Source: Oligoflexales bacterium | GTDB lineage: Bacteria > Bdellovibrionota_B > Oligoflexia > Oligoflexales > Bog-1112 | Assembly (NCBI GenBank): GCA_017985985.1 | Contig: JAGNWK010000009.1 | Coordinates: forward strand, 1 to 53,525 | DNA: 53,525 bases | Direction of reading: 5' to 3' | Part shown: positions 16,347-24,941 of the stretch, one piece after another | How positions within the stretch are numbered: position 1 is the first letter of the stretch | Layout: the number at the start of each line of letters is the position of its first letter | Notes under the pieces: model-generated | The model's input: only the letters and a program-made list of their open reading frames with translations | The model's database searches: none | What the model was told of the DNA's origin: nothing | Made by a program: the position numbers and the translations under genes

Positions 16347-18443
16347 TTAAATTTTAATCGTATTCAAAGCTTCTGTTGGGATATCAGAAGGCACTTCATC
16401 GAAAGATATTACGGTGATTCCTGGTATAAATCGACTGACAAGCTTTCTTAAATCCCATCGCAGTTGGGCTCCACAAAGAAGAATAGGCACTGTGCCGGTC
16501 TTGTTAAAGACGCTCATAGACTCTGCAATTTTAGCCAGTAATTTTTGAGCCATGGAAGGATCAAGGTTAAGCGTGCTTGATCCATCATCATGATATTTTA
16601 GGCCAGATAGAATGAGATCTTCTGTACTTCTATCTAAATTGACCACCATGATCGTTTCTTTAGGTGATAGATATTTTCGAACTAAACTTCTTCCTATGGC
16701 TTTTCTGACATGTCTGGTGAGAACGATTGGATTTTTTGTAGATTTGGAGTAATCAGCTAGACATTCAAATATAGTGAGCAAATCTCTTACGTTTACAGAT
16801 TCTTCTAAGAGATTTTGCAGAACTTTAACCACTACTCCGAGAGTGAGACCATCCTGCTGATTGGCAGGCAGGACTTCTTCGACAACTTTTGGAAATTTCT
16901 CTTTCAGACCGTCGATCAAAGCTTGGACTTCTTGGCGACCCAGTAGTTCATGGGCATGCTCTTGAATGACCTTAGTGATGTGTGTCACTACAACTGTCGC
17001 ACAGTTCACGACGGTATATCCTTTAAAGCTAGCCTCTTCACGTTGACCTGCTCTGATCCAGAGAGCGTCCAGTCCGTAAGCAGGTTCTTTGGTCTCTACA
17101 CCAATCACAGGCTCAAAGATCTCTTCGGGAGACATCGCAAGTTCACAGTCAGGCATGAGTAAACCCTTTGCCACAGGATTACCCTTAAGGAGAATTTGGT
17201 ATTCGCCAGGTTTAAGTTGAACATTATCTCGAACCATGATCATAGGTACAATAACGCCCATATCTTGAGCGAACTGTCTTCTTGCTGACACGATGCGCTC
17301 CAAGATTTCCCCATTTTGATCACTATCGACAAGGGGTATGAGCCCGACACCGACCTCAAGGGAAAGTATGTCGACGTGAAGGACAGACTCTAAACTTGCT
17401 TGTTTCTTCTTATCCTTTTGCGTCTGATCTTGTGAAACGGACTGCTTTTTTTCTAGATTTTGTTTATCTTCCAATATTTTTAGAGACTTCTTACCCAGGA
17501 AGAAGAAGAAAGCTGAAAGACTGAGCAAAGGAAAAGAGGGGATACCAGGAAACGCAGCTAAGAGAAGGATTAAACTAGCGCAGATAAAGAGAGCTTTTGG
17601 GTTTAAAAAAATCTGCTCTTTTAGTTCTCCAGAAAGACCAATTTCGCCTCCTGTACGACTGACGACGATACCTGAGGCGACGGATATAACGACAGCAGGG
17701 ATTTGGGAGACGAGACCATCCCCAATTGTAAGCAGAGTATAAGTTTGAGCCGCTTGAGAGAAACTCATCTTGTGCTGCAGGACACCAAGGAGGAGTCCCA
17801 CCACAATGTTAATCGCAGTTATAATTAAACTCGCGATAGCATCGCCACGGACGAATTTGGAAGCACCGTCCATAGAACCATAAAAGTCAGCTTCTTTTTC
17901 AATTTTATATCTTCTTTTTTTGGCCTCATCTCGATCGATAATCCCCGCATTGAGATCCGCATCAATCGACATTTGCTTACCGGGCATAGCATCCAATGTA
18001 AAGCGAGCTCCCACTTCAGCGATACGACTGGCACCTTTGGTGATCACCATAAAGTTGATGATAATCAGAATTAAAAAGATCACACAACCGACTATATAAT
18101 TACCTCCTACGACAAAAGAACCAAATGTTTTAACCAATTGACTGACATGACCTGTCGATCCGTTGAGGAGGATATTTCTTGTTGTAGCTACGTTAAGCGA
18201 AAGTCTGGCTAACGTTGAAATAAGAAGAAACGTAGGAAATGTGGAAAATTGGAGAGGCTCTTTTATATAAATAGCGACAAGAAGGGTGAGAAGACCCATT
18301 GTGATCGAAAGAGTGAGGAAAAAATCGATCAGAAAAGGAGGAATAGGGATAAACATAAGTAGCAGAATAAAGATAATGGCAAGCCCAAACTGCATGTCTG
18401 TATTTTTAAATACATTAAAACTTTGAGGTTTTGCTATTTCCAT
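16347..18443 (-). CDS. flhA: Flagellar type III export gate protein FlhA
   Basis: A 698-residue FlhA. The N-terminal half carries about eight membrane helices and the FHIPEP-family signature (RIAEVGARFTLDAMPGKQMS, DADLNAG), with the cytoplasmic loop that couples export to the proton gradient. The C-terminal half is the soluble ring domain that docks chaperone-substrate complexes (PAYGLDALWI, VVTHITKVIQEHAHELLGRQ, LSPKETIMVVNLDRSTE). The length matches the family (690-700). The ATG at 18443 is taken as start; the TTG two codons upstream lacks support. It follows flhB by 26 bp and precedes flhF by 11 bp. Confidence 0.94.
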   Translation of the reverse strand: MEIAKPQSFNVFKNTDMQFGLAIIFILLLMFIPIPPFLIDFFLTLSITMGLLTLLVAIYIKEPLQFSTFPTFLLISTLARLSLNVATTRNILLNGSTGHVSQLVKTFGSFVVGGNYIVGCVIFLILIIINFMVITKGASRIAEVGARFTLDAMPGKQMSIDADLNAGIIDRDEAKKRRYKIEKEADFYGSMDGASKFVRGDAIASLIITAINIVVGLLLGVLQHKMSFSQAAQTYTLLTIGDGLVSQIPAVVISVASGIVVSRTGGEIGLSGELKEQIFLNPKALFICASLILLLAAFPGIPSFPLLSLSAFFFFLGKKSLKILEDKQNLEKKQSVSQDQTQKDKKKQASLESVLHVDILSLEVGVGLIPLVDSDQNGEILERIVSARRQFAQDMGVIVPMIMVRDNVQLKPGEYQILLKGNPVAKGLLMPDCELAMSPEEIFEPVIGVETKEPAYGLDALWIRAGQREEASFKGYTVVNCATVVVTHITKVIQEHAHELLGRQEVQALIDGLKEKFPKVVEEVLPANQQDGLTLGVVVKVLQNLLEESVNVRDLLTIFECLADYSKSTKNPIVLTRHVRKAIGRSLVRKYLSPKETIMVVNLDRSTEDLILSGLKYHDDGSSTLNLDPSMAQKLLAKIAESMSVFNKTGTVPILLCGAQLRWDLRKLVSRFIPGITVISFDEVPSDIPTEALNTIKI

Positions 18444-18469
18444 AATCAAAATCTTTACAAGATGCGATG

Positions 18470-19546
18470 TTAACTAAGTTTCATCCTCTTTACTTTGAAT
18501 ACATAACTGATGACCTCCGAGAGAGCTTTATAGAGACTTTCAGGAACTTCTTGATTCACTTTTATGGTTTTATAAAGAGTCTGTGCTAAGGGTTTATTTT
18601 CTACGATTTCTATGCCATTCATTTTAGCAATTTCTCGCATTTTTAGGGCGATAAGGTCTGAACCCTTCGCAAGTAAAATAGGCGCTTTCATACCGATTTC
18701 ATATTTGATAGCGATCGAAAAGTGGGTTGGGTTTGTGATGAGGACAGTCGCTTTCTTAGTTGCTTCCATTGTTTTTTTAGTTGCAAATTCTCTTTGCATT
18801 CTGCGAATGCGTCCCTTGACTTGTGGATCAATATCCCTTTGTTTCATGTCTTCTCGCAGCTCTTTTTTGGTCATTTTAAGCTGTTTCTCTACCATAAAAA
18901 ATTGATAAGCATAATCAAATCCGGCAACGACGAAGAGCACGACGAGGACGATTATCAACCAATTTTTAGTCATACTCATAAGGTAAACTGAACTTTTCTG
19001 TATAGAAAGATTAGAAAGAAAGTAAACTTTATTAATATCTGAAAGTAATACAAAATAAGCAGAAATACCGACGACGATCGTCTTTATACTGCCCTTGAGA
19101 ATTTCGAGCAAAGAGGAAAGACTCAGTATTTTCTTAAAAAGACCAGTCACAGGATTCAGTCTGGAAAAATTAGGTTTGATTTTTTCAAAAGAAATAATCA
19201 TTCTCGTTTGTGCTAGTGTAAAAAAAATAGAAGCTAGACCAACAATCATAAAAATTGGCAGAATCAAGCTTAGAATTTCAATCCAAAGTTTACCCATATA
19301 ATCTAGAAAATCAGGTCTTGAAAAGTCTTTTCTGAAAACAGATTTGAGGTGTTTTTGAAATAAATTAAATAAATTTACATAAATTTCTTTTGAAAAAAAG
19401 AAAAGAAACACAAGAAGAGCTGTCAAGGAAAGGATAGAACTAAGATCTCTCGAGTGAGGAACGTCCCCTCTTTCTCGAAATTTCTCCCTCCTCTCGTCGG
19501 TCGGGAGTTCGCTGCGTTCGGAGGCATCATCATCGTCAAGAGCCAT
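18470..19546 (-). CDS. flhB: Flagellar export specificity-switch protein FlhB
   Basis: A 358-residue FlhB. The charged N-terminus (DERREKFRERGDVPHSRDLS) is followed by four membrane helices and the cytoplasmic domain containing the autocleavage site Asn-Pro-Thr-His (VLITNPTHFSIAIKYE). Cleavage between Asn and Pro switches export from rod/hook to filament substrates. The length is normal. AAGGAG lies 11 bases before the ATG, inside the end of fliR, which overlaps by 11 bp, so translation is coupled. Confidence 0.94.
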   Translation of the reverse strand: MALDDDDASERSELPTDERREKFRERGDVPHSRDLSSILSLTALLVFLFFFSKEIYVNLFNLFQKHLKSVFRKDFSRPDFLDYMGKLWIEILSLILPIFMIVGLASIFFTLAQTRMIISFEKIKPNFSRLNPVTGLFKKILSLSSLLEILKGSIKTIVVGISAYFVLLSDINKVYFLSNLSIQKSSVYLMSMTKNWLIIVLVVLFVVAGFDYAYQFFMVEKQLKMTKKELREDMKQRDIDPQVKGRIRRMQREFATKKTMEATKKATVLITNPTHFSIAIKYEIGMKAPILLAKGSDLIALKMREIAKMNGIEIVENKPLAQTLYKTIKVNQEVPESLYKALSEVISYVFKVKRMKLS

Positions 19547-20321
19547 AGATGACTAAGCTCCTTGCTGTTTCAAAGATAAGATTAAGATGATCAGAGTAAA
19601 ATCTAGCGATCCAAGATGGGAAAAAGCGTAATGATCCCACATATACAATTAAGCCTACAAAGAAATTAATTGGAAAACTAAGTGAAAAAATATTGATCTG
19701 TGGAAATACTTTGGCCAAAAGACCAAGTACCGAGGTTGCGAATAAAACCGAGATCAAGATAGGCGCACTAAACTGTAAGGAAACTAAAAAAATATGCCTC
19801 AAATTTTTTAAGAGAAACAAAAGAAATTCCTGACTGAGATGAGCGGATCCAATAGGGACCACCGAAAAGCTTTGATGAATGGCTTGAATAAAGACATGAT
19901 GGAAATTGAGTGTTAAAAAAATAATCAAAATCACAGTTTTATTTAGGAGCATGAACGAACTGACCTGAGGATCATCACTGGAAAAGATGGCATTTACAGT
20001 CGCAAAACCCATCTGGTGACCGACGAGCTGGGACGACATGCTGAGTGCTTCGAGAAGGAGCTTTGACATGAAGCCAAAACCAAGGCCGATGATAATTTCA
20101 GAAAAAAATATCCTACCAAAATGTAGGGTCCCGTTGTTCTCACTAAAAGAGAGAGGAACAGTGGGGTAGAGAGCAAACAAGATAGCTAATGAAAAAAATA
20201 ATCTCACGCGTAGAGGGGTTGTATCTTCACCAAACAAGGGCAGCATCGTTAAAATGCAACTGATTCTGATAAAAATCAGACTCAAATGAGCTAGTGTTTT
20301 GAGATCTAAGGTAAAACTCAT
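19536..20321 (-). CDS. fliR: Flagellar export protein FliR
   Basis: A 261-residue polytopic protein with the FliR/SpaR pattern (FIRISCILTMLPLFGEDTTP, FSSDDPQVSSFMLLNKTVIL, FATSVLGLLAKVFPQINIFS). It joins FliP and FliQ in the export-gate core complex. The ATG at 20321 overlaps the fliQ stop by one base (TAATG). A longer frame from 20390 would run through fliQ and is rejected. Confidence 0.92.
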   Translation of the reverse strand: MSFTLDLKTLAHLSLIFIRISCILTMLPLFGEDTTPLRVRLFFSLAILFALYPTVPLSFSENNGTLHFGRIFFSEIIIGLGFGFMSKLLLEALSMSSQLVGHQMGFATVNAIFSSDDPQVSSFMLLNKTVILIIFLTLNFHHVFIQAIHQSFSVVPIGSAHLSQEFLLFLLKNLRHIFLVSLQFSAPILISVLFATSVLGLLAKVFPQINIFSLSFPINFFVGLIVYVGSLRFFPSWIARFYSDHLNLIFETARSLVIYGS

Positions 20322-20590
20322 TATTTTGTAACCAGTGCTATGCTCATTAAAATTTTTGAAGTGAAGTAAACCATAGTCTGCAAGATCCATGAGCCTGAAA
20401 AGATAAGAGCCAAAGTCATAGCGATGATTTTTGGGATAAAAGACAGAGTCTGTTCGTTGATTTGGGTCGCAGCCTGTAACAAGGAAATGAGGATACCTGC
20501 CACCATGATAGATAGGAGAGCTGGTGCGGATATCTTCATAGCGACAAAAAGCGACTCGACGATCAAATCAATAACAGCATTATGGCTCAT
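20321..20590 (-). CDS. fliQ: Flagellar export protein FliQ
   Basis: An 89-residue protein with two membrane helices and the family pattern (SLLQAATQINEQTLSFIPKI). It is part of the FliPQR gate. GGAGG lies seven bases before the ATG, within the last codons of fliP. It is three bases downstream of the fliP stop. Confidence 0.93.
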   Translation of the reverse strand: MSHNAVIDLIVESLFVAMKISAPALLSIMVAGILISLLQAATQINEQTLSFIPKIIAMTLALIFSGSWILQTMVYFTSKILMSIALVTK

Positions 20591-20593
20591 AAC

Positions 20594-21379
20594 TCAGCCT
20601 CCAAAAATCTGAAAACTTTTAACTAGAGATGAAATAATTAAGGTCCAACCATCAACAAGGATGAAAAGTATCAATTTAAAAGGCAGAGAAACCACCGTAG
20701 GGGGGAGCATCATCATGCCCATCGCCATCAAAACAGAAGAGATCACCATGTCGATAATCAAGAAAGGTATATAAATCAAAAATCCGATCTGAAAGGCGGT
20801 CTTAAGTTCACTGATCATAAAAGATGGCATCAAAACAGAAAAAGGAATGTCTGCTTCTGTTTCTGGTTTTGGTGAATTCGAGATATTTAGGAACAAAGAC
20901 AGATCCTCCTGCCTTGTCTCTTTCATCATAAAACTACGTATAGGTTCAAGGATATTGGTGAGAGCCTCTTTTTGATCTATTTGCTTTTCGATATAAGGTG
21001 TGATCGCCTTTTCTTCTATCTTGCCAAGCATGGGACTCATTGTAAAAAAAGTGAGAAAAAGAGACAGTCCTACGATGACTTGATTGGGTGGCATGGTTTG
21101 TGTTCCGAGAGCATGACGAACAAAGCCTAAGACTATAAGAATTCTTGTAAAAGAGGTCATCATCAGCAAAATTGCGGGTGCTATAGACAATATAGTCAGT
21201 AGACTTAATATTTTTAAGGCGGGTACAAACTCGTCTGGATTTTCGACTTGCTTGAGACTAAATTCCATGAAGGCAGAATTTTTAATGTCAGCTGCTGCCG
21301 CAAAAAGATCGCAAGGGATGATTGCGAGTATGGCGATAGAGAGTAAGATGACATCATTTCTAGATAAAAATTTTTTCAA
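20594..21379 (-). CDS. fliP: Flagellar export gate protein FliP
   Basis: A 261-residue FliP with an N-terminal signal-like segment (ILLSIAILAIIPCDLFAAAA), as in E. coli FliP, and four further hydrophobic helices. Family motifs present are TSFTRILIVLGFVRHALGTQ, PPNQVIVGLSLFLTFF and LPPTVVSLPFKLILFILVDG. It forms the pentameric core of the export channel with FliQ and FliR. The start codon is TTG, with AGGA eight bases upstream overlapping the end of fliO. Confidence 0.94.
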   Translation of the reverse strand: MKKFLSRNDVILLSIAILAIIPCDLFAAAADIKNSAFMEFSLKQVENPDEFVPALKILSLLTILSIAPAILLMMTSFTRILIVLGFVRHALGTQTMPPNQVIVGLSLFLTFFTMSPMLGKIEEKAITPYIEKQIDQKEALTNILEPIRSFMMKETRQEDLSLFLNISNSPKPETEADIPFSVLMPSFMISELKTAFQIGFLIYIPFLIIDMVISSVLMAMGMMMLPPTVVSLPFKLILFILVDGWTLIISSLVKSFQIFGG

Positions 21380-21383
21380 TGTT

Positions 21384-22697
21384 TCATCCTGCTTTATTCA
21401 CAAACTGCAGCTTTTCTTTTATTTTTTTGGACAACTCTTCACTGGCCTGTCTTTTTTTCATTTTATCGATTTCTGATTTGCCACTTCTATCCTCAACTCC
21501 TTCGTCTGTAATGGCGTAGCTGACTCTTTTTGATTCGGATCTCGATGAATTCTTCTGTGAATCTTTCATTTCATCTTCATCACTTTGCTTTCTTTGTCTT
21601 AAACTTTCTTTTAAATTATCGAGAAATTTAGCCTTCATCTGTGCTGTTTCTTCATAGATAGGTCGATTGGGCTTCGGTTTCACTTTTTCTTGTTCCCCAG
21701 ACTTCATCCTTGGTATTTCGTGAGGGCTGGCCTCTATATTCCTGTTTGAAACATAAGCTTCCTGGGCCCGCACTGGCATGGGGAGTGAAACCACGGATTT
21801 TTCTCCTAGTCGAGAGACCAGATGAGCCTCATCTGCGGCAACAGATATTAAAAATTTCTCATCTCCAGCTTGTATAGCAAGAAGCCTGACCTTTGGAGAA
21901 AGATGAATCTTACCAATGATCTCAAGAGGGAAAGCATCGTCATGTTTTAACTGAAATTTTTTCGCGATTTTTGTGCCCCTCATCTTATAAAAGAAGAAAA
22001 TCATGAGACACAGAAGACCAAAGAAAATCGACAGTCGTTGTAGATATTCCAGACCGTTTCCCATAGGATTTATTTTGAAATCGCTTTTTGACGAAAGGTT
22101 ATCCTCTTCTTGGAGAGATACCTTGATATTTTTAATAGGATTTACGCTCATAGCTTCTTCGCGATCTGCATCCATGTTTTCAGCAGTTAAAACTGGCGAA
22201 TTCAGCGTTGAGTTTGAGGCTAGATGAAATCTATCTTTTTCTACATGTGCAAGTTGAGGGGGAGCTTCTTTTAAGCGAACGAGTCGATGATCAAGAGCGA
22301 TCGATATTTTTTGATCTTCTATAGTATGAGAGACAGCTCCCTCAGCAATTTCTAGACCGCTGGATAAAAACAGACGTATCTTTGTGTCGAGGGGAGAGGT
22401 CTGGAAGGTGGCCACTTTTTCAATGTACGGACTTTCTATATCATAAAAAGAACCTGAGTTAGCTAGGATTGTTTTATGCAAATTAATCTGGACAAAGCCT
22501 TTTTGCTGTTCGATTTGCATGTCTTCCGCAGATGGAGTTTTGTCAAAATAAATATAAACAAAAGTCGTATTCTTTGTTTTTTCCCCACTTATATTCTGGA
22601 GAATGGGTGGGCCATCTTCGGCTTGTATCTTACTCGAAGACAGGAGGAGGACCATGCCTATGATTCGCAGTAAAAAAAGGGAACTCTCTTTCATCAT
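21384..22697 (-). CDS. fliO: FliO-like protein with long N-terminal AMIN-like periplasmic region
   Basis: A 437-residue protein at the fliO position between fliN and fliP. It has a signal-like segment (residues about 8-26), then a beta-rich region with the look of an AMIN domain (NTTFVYIYFDKTPSAEDMQI, FVQINLHKT, IRLFLSSGLEIAEGA). A membrane helix follows (about 215-240), and then the FliO cytoplasmic pattern (FPLEIIGKIHLSPKVRLLAI, EKFLISVAADEAHLVSRL). The tail is highly charged. FliO assists FliP assembly. Typical FliO is about 100-150 residues, so this is three to four times longer. AMIN domains in other proteins bind peptidoglycan or the outer envelope. GGAG lies five bases before the ATG. 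Confidence 0.75.
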   Translation of the reverse strand: MMKESSLFLLRIIGMVLLLSSSKIQAEDGPPILQNISGEKTKNTTFVYIYFDKTPSAEDMQIEQQKGFVQINLHKTILANSGSFYDIESPYIEKVATFQTSPLDTKIRLFLSSGLEIAEGAVSHTIEDQKISIALDHRLVRLKEAPPQLAHVEKDRFHLASNSTLNSPVLTAENMDADREEAMSVNPIKNIKVSLQEEDNLSSKSDFKINPMGNGLEYLQRLSIFFGLLCLMIFFFYKMRGTKIAKKFQLKHDDAFPLEIIGKIHLSPKVRLLAIQAGDEKFLISVAADEAHLVSRLGEKSVVSLPMPVRAQEAYVSNRNIEASPHEIPRMKSGEQEKVKPKPNRPIYEETAQMKAKFLDNLKESLRQRKQSDEDEMKDSQKNSSRSESKRVSYAITDEGVEDRSGKSEIDKMKKRQASEELSKKIKEKLQFVNKAG

Positions 22698-22716
22698 CGA
22701 ATCTCCATAAGAAACA

Positions 22717-23148
22717 TCAAGAAACGGATAATTTATCCAAGTCTCCGAGTCCGAACTGTGACACGACGTCTGTGAGTCTCACGCCAAACTTTTCGTTCAC
22801 TACGACAACTTCGCCCATGGCAACAAGTTTGTCGTTAATAAGAATTTCCATGGGTTCACCTGCTATCTTGTCTAATTCGATCACAGAACCTTGTCCAAGT
22901 TGGAGCAGGTCATTCACTAGCATTTTTGTACGCCCTAATTCGACAGAAACTTTCAGGGGAATGTCGAGTATCATTTTTAATTTAGAAAAATCTGTTCTCG
23001 AAATTCGATCCGAAGAATCACTTGACCCAGATGAAGAGTTTGAATCCCCCTTTTTTCCACCCTTCATAGATGTTGCATCAGCAAGAGCCTGGTCAAAGTC
23101 GGACCCGAGTTCAAAATCTTCCGAGCTTGTGCCTTCTTGATCAGCCAT
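22717..23148 (-). CDS. fliN: Flagellar motor switch protein FliN
   Basis: A 143-residue FliN: an acidic, Ser/Gly-rich N-terminal tail (about 1-50), then the SPOA C-ring domain ([66 protein letters not shown]). It forms the lower C-ring and binds FliH. AAGGA lies eight bases before the ATG. It follows fliL directly; fliM, usually between them, is missing here. Confidence 0.93.
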   Translation of the reverse strand: MADQEGTSSEDFELGSDFDQALADATSMKGGKKGDSNSSSGSSDSSDRISRTDFSKLKMILDIPLKVSVELGRTKMLVNDLLQLGQGSVIELDKIAGEPMEILINDKLVAMGEVVVVNEKFGVRLTDVVSQFGLGDLDKLSVS

Positions 23149-23175
23149 GACGTTTTTCCTTACAAAATGTGTAGA

Positions 23176-23862
23176 CTACTCAATGATGATATCTGTGATA
23201 TAAACAGCTTCGACCTTTCGATCCATGTATTGATTGACTTTATTGAGGAGCTCTAGACGAAGTTGGTCTTTTCCATCTGGTCCGAGTAAGAACTCTCTAC
23301 TTTTTCGGCTGACAACAGACAGGATGGCATCCCTGAGTTGTGGCTTTCTCGCTTCAATTTCTTTAAGCTGGTCCTGTCCACTCTTGTATTCCAAAGCTAT
23401 TTCTAAGCGGATATATCGATTCTCAAGAGGATTTCCGAGATTTAAGTGAAAAGGAGCAAAGTTAAAGGTCGTTCCGACATTGATAGAGTTTTCTGATCCT
23501 TTACTGTTGCTACCGGCTTTTCCTTCTTCGTGAGCTCCCTTTTTATCACCTGCTCCATGCTCATCTTTCTTCTCCTCTGCTCCATGCTCTTTACCTTTTT
23601 CGGCTCCATGTCCACCTTCCTTTTCCTCGGCTCCTGCTTTGTGAGCGCCGCCTTCCTCTGCTGAAGCTTGTCCGCTTGCTTCATTCGGCTCATGATTCAT
23701 GGTCACGGGCTTTCGCATCAGGAAAAAAGCAAGCCCTGCTCCTACGAGAGTCAAGATAAGAACAATCAATATAATCAAAATGATTTTTTTCTTCTTCGAC
23801 TTGCCTTCATCAGGTTTTTCTTCCTCTTTTTCCTTAGGCTCTTCTTCTTTTTTATCAGCCAT
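23176..23862 (-). CDS. fliL: Flagellar basal body-associated protein FliL
   Basis: A 228-residue FliL and first gene of the operon. It has a short charged cytoplasmic tail, one membrane helix (about 26-50) and an unusual His/Glu/Lys/Gly-rich linker (about 62-118, repeating GHGAEKGKEHGAEEKKDEHG-like units). The FliL domain follows (FNFAPFHLNLGNPLENRYIR, LEIALEYK, RDAILSVVSRKSREF). FliL forms a ring around the stator and stabilises torque generation. GAGGGAG precedes the ATG by five bases. The linker may bind metal ions or act as a spacer; that is a guess. Confidence 0.9.
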   Translation of the reverse strand: MADKKEEEPKEKEEEKPDEGKSKKKKIILIILIVLILTLVGAGLAFFLMRKPVTMNHEPNEASGQASAEEGGAHKAGAEEKEGGHGAEKGKEHGAEEKKDEHGAGDKKGAHEEGKAGSNSKGSENSINVGTTFNFAPFHLNLGNPLENRYIRLEIALEYKSGQDQLKEIEARKPQLRDAILSVVSRKSREFLLGPDGKDQLRLELLNKVNQYMDRKVEAVYITDIIIE

Positions 23863-23923
23863 GGGGTCTCCCTCAATAGAATCCTGGATAGAACAAACGA
23901 AGGCATATCACATAGGAAGACAT

Positions 23924-23940
23924 ATCAAAAACAATGCCAA
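23924..23940 (-). promoter_or_regulatory. Possible sigma-54-like promoter upstream of fliL
   Basis: On the minus strand TTGGCATTGTTTTTGAT resembles the sigma-54 -24/-12 layout (TGGCA, five-base spacer, TTG), but the -12 element has TTGA instead of TTGC. It lies about 60 bp before the fliL ATG, in the 184-bp gap with the divergent cytochrome gene. Early flagellar operons are often sigma-54 dependent; this is a weak match only. Confidence 0.28.
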
Positions 23941-24046
23941 TATTTTTTATAAAAATGAATTGTGAAGAATGACGCTTATTGCTAATAGGAATCTTCATCT
24001 TTTTGTTAAAAGATCAACTTGTTTCAGAAAAAGAGGAGAAGAGGAG

Positions 24047-24919
24047 ATGGGAAAAAAGATGAGGAGTAGCCGTCAAAAGACTGGCTTAAGTGTCATTTTT
24101 TTTGGGATACTGATGACGGTCTGCTTAGTGTGTTCAAAAGCACAGTCTCAAAATATAAGTTTTAAGAAGAAGGGAGAGCTTGTTCAGGAGTACAGTGTCG
24201 AAGAGTTGAAAAAAAAATTCCCGATAAAGGATATACAAGTCTTTGAACCGCATGAGAAAAAGATCATAACTTACAGCGCGTTTGAGGCTGCCTCTCTCCT
24301 TAAAAAAATTTTTGGACCTCAATGGGCAGAGCAGGAAGAAATTCTTTTTACCTGCAGCGATGGCTACCAGCCCTCCGTACCCTCTTATCTTTTCAAAGGG
24401 CACCAAAGTTTCCTTGCTTTTTCTATAAAGGAGCGCAACGATTTTTCGATAACAAATGTATTACAAAACAACGAAAAGGTGGCCTTAGGTCCGCTTTATC
24501 TTATCTGGGACAATCTGAAGTCTGAAGATATAAAAAAAGAGGGAGCTTCAATTTGGCCTTATCAGGTCGTTGGGCTTGATCTTATTTCTTTTGCAGAGCG
24601 ATTTCCAAAGATGGCGCCACCTCCAGGTTCTTCCGATTCGGTGCAAAAGGGTTTCCACACCTTTCGGAAGCGTTGCATGAGTTGCCATACCATCAATGGG
24701 GAAGGTGGGAGCAAGACAGGTGTAGAGTTGAACTACCCCGTCAATGCGGTAGAAATGATACAACCAGTCTATTTGCGGCAGTGGATCAAGGATCCTTCTT
24801 CTGTTCGATATGGAAGTAAAATGCCAGCCCAATTCAGAGATGAGTCTGACCCAAGTGGGCAAATCGACGAGCTCATCAACTATTTGAGTGCTATGAAGAA
24901 CCGAAAAATTAAGCCTTAG
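24047..24919 (+). CDS. Exported monohaem cytochrome c with N-terminal SUOX-like region
   Basis: A 290-residue protein: signal peptide (about 10-35), an N-terminal region of about 150 residues resembling the sulfite-oxidase-type molybdopterin fold without its usual cofactor cysteine context (KIITYSAFEAASLLKKIFGP, EILFTCSDGYQPSVPSYLF, GPLYLIWDN), then a class I cytochrome c. Haem is bound by CMSCH (210-214), with Met259 in SKMPAQF as likely axial ligand. It probably acts as a periplasmic electron carrier or sensor. The ATG at 24047 has GAGGAG nine bases upstream; a frame from 23969 would precede the signal peptide with 26 charged residues. It is divergent from the flagellar operon and convergent with the hydrolase. 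Redox partner unknown. Confidence 0.75.
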   Translation: MGKKMRSSRQKTGLSVIFFGILMTVCLVCSKAQSQNISFKKKGELVQEYSVEELKKKFPIKDIQVFEPHEKKIITYSAFEAASLLKKIFGPQWAEQEEILFTCSDGYQPSVPSYLFKGHQSFLAFSIKERNDFSITNVLQNNEKVALGPLYLIWDNLKSEDIKKEGASIWPYQVVGLDLISFAERFPKMAPPPGSSDSVQKGFHTFRKRCMSCHTINGEGGSKTGVELNYPVNAVEMIQPVYLRQWIKDPSSVRYGSKMPAQFRDESDPSGQIDELINYLSAMKNRKIKP

Positions 24920-24941
24920 CCTGGCTACGTCAGGTTCTTGC

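Noticed and set aside
20322..20390. A longer start for fliR at 20390.
   Set aside because: It runs antiparallel to nothing but fully overlaps fliQ in another frame; the one-base TAATG coupling at 20321 is the normal arrangement.
12406..23862. The operon as a non-flagellar type III secretion system.
   Set aside because: fliL, flhF, flhG and fliA are flagellum-specific, and no secretin or needle genes are present.
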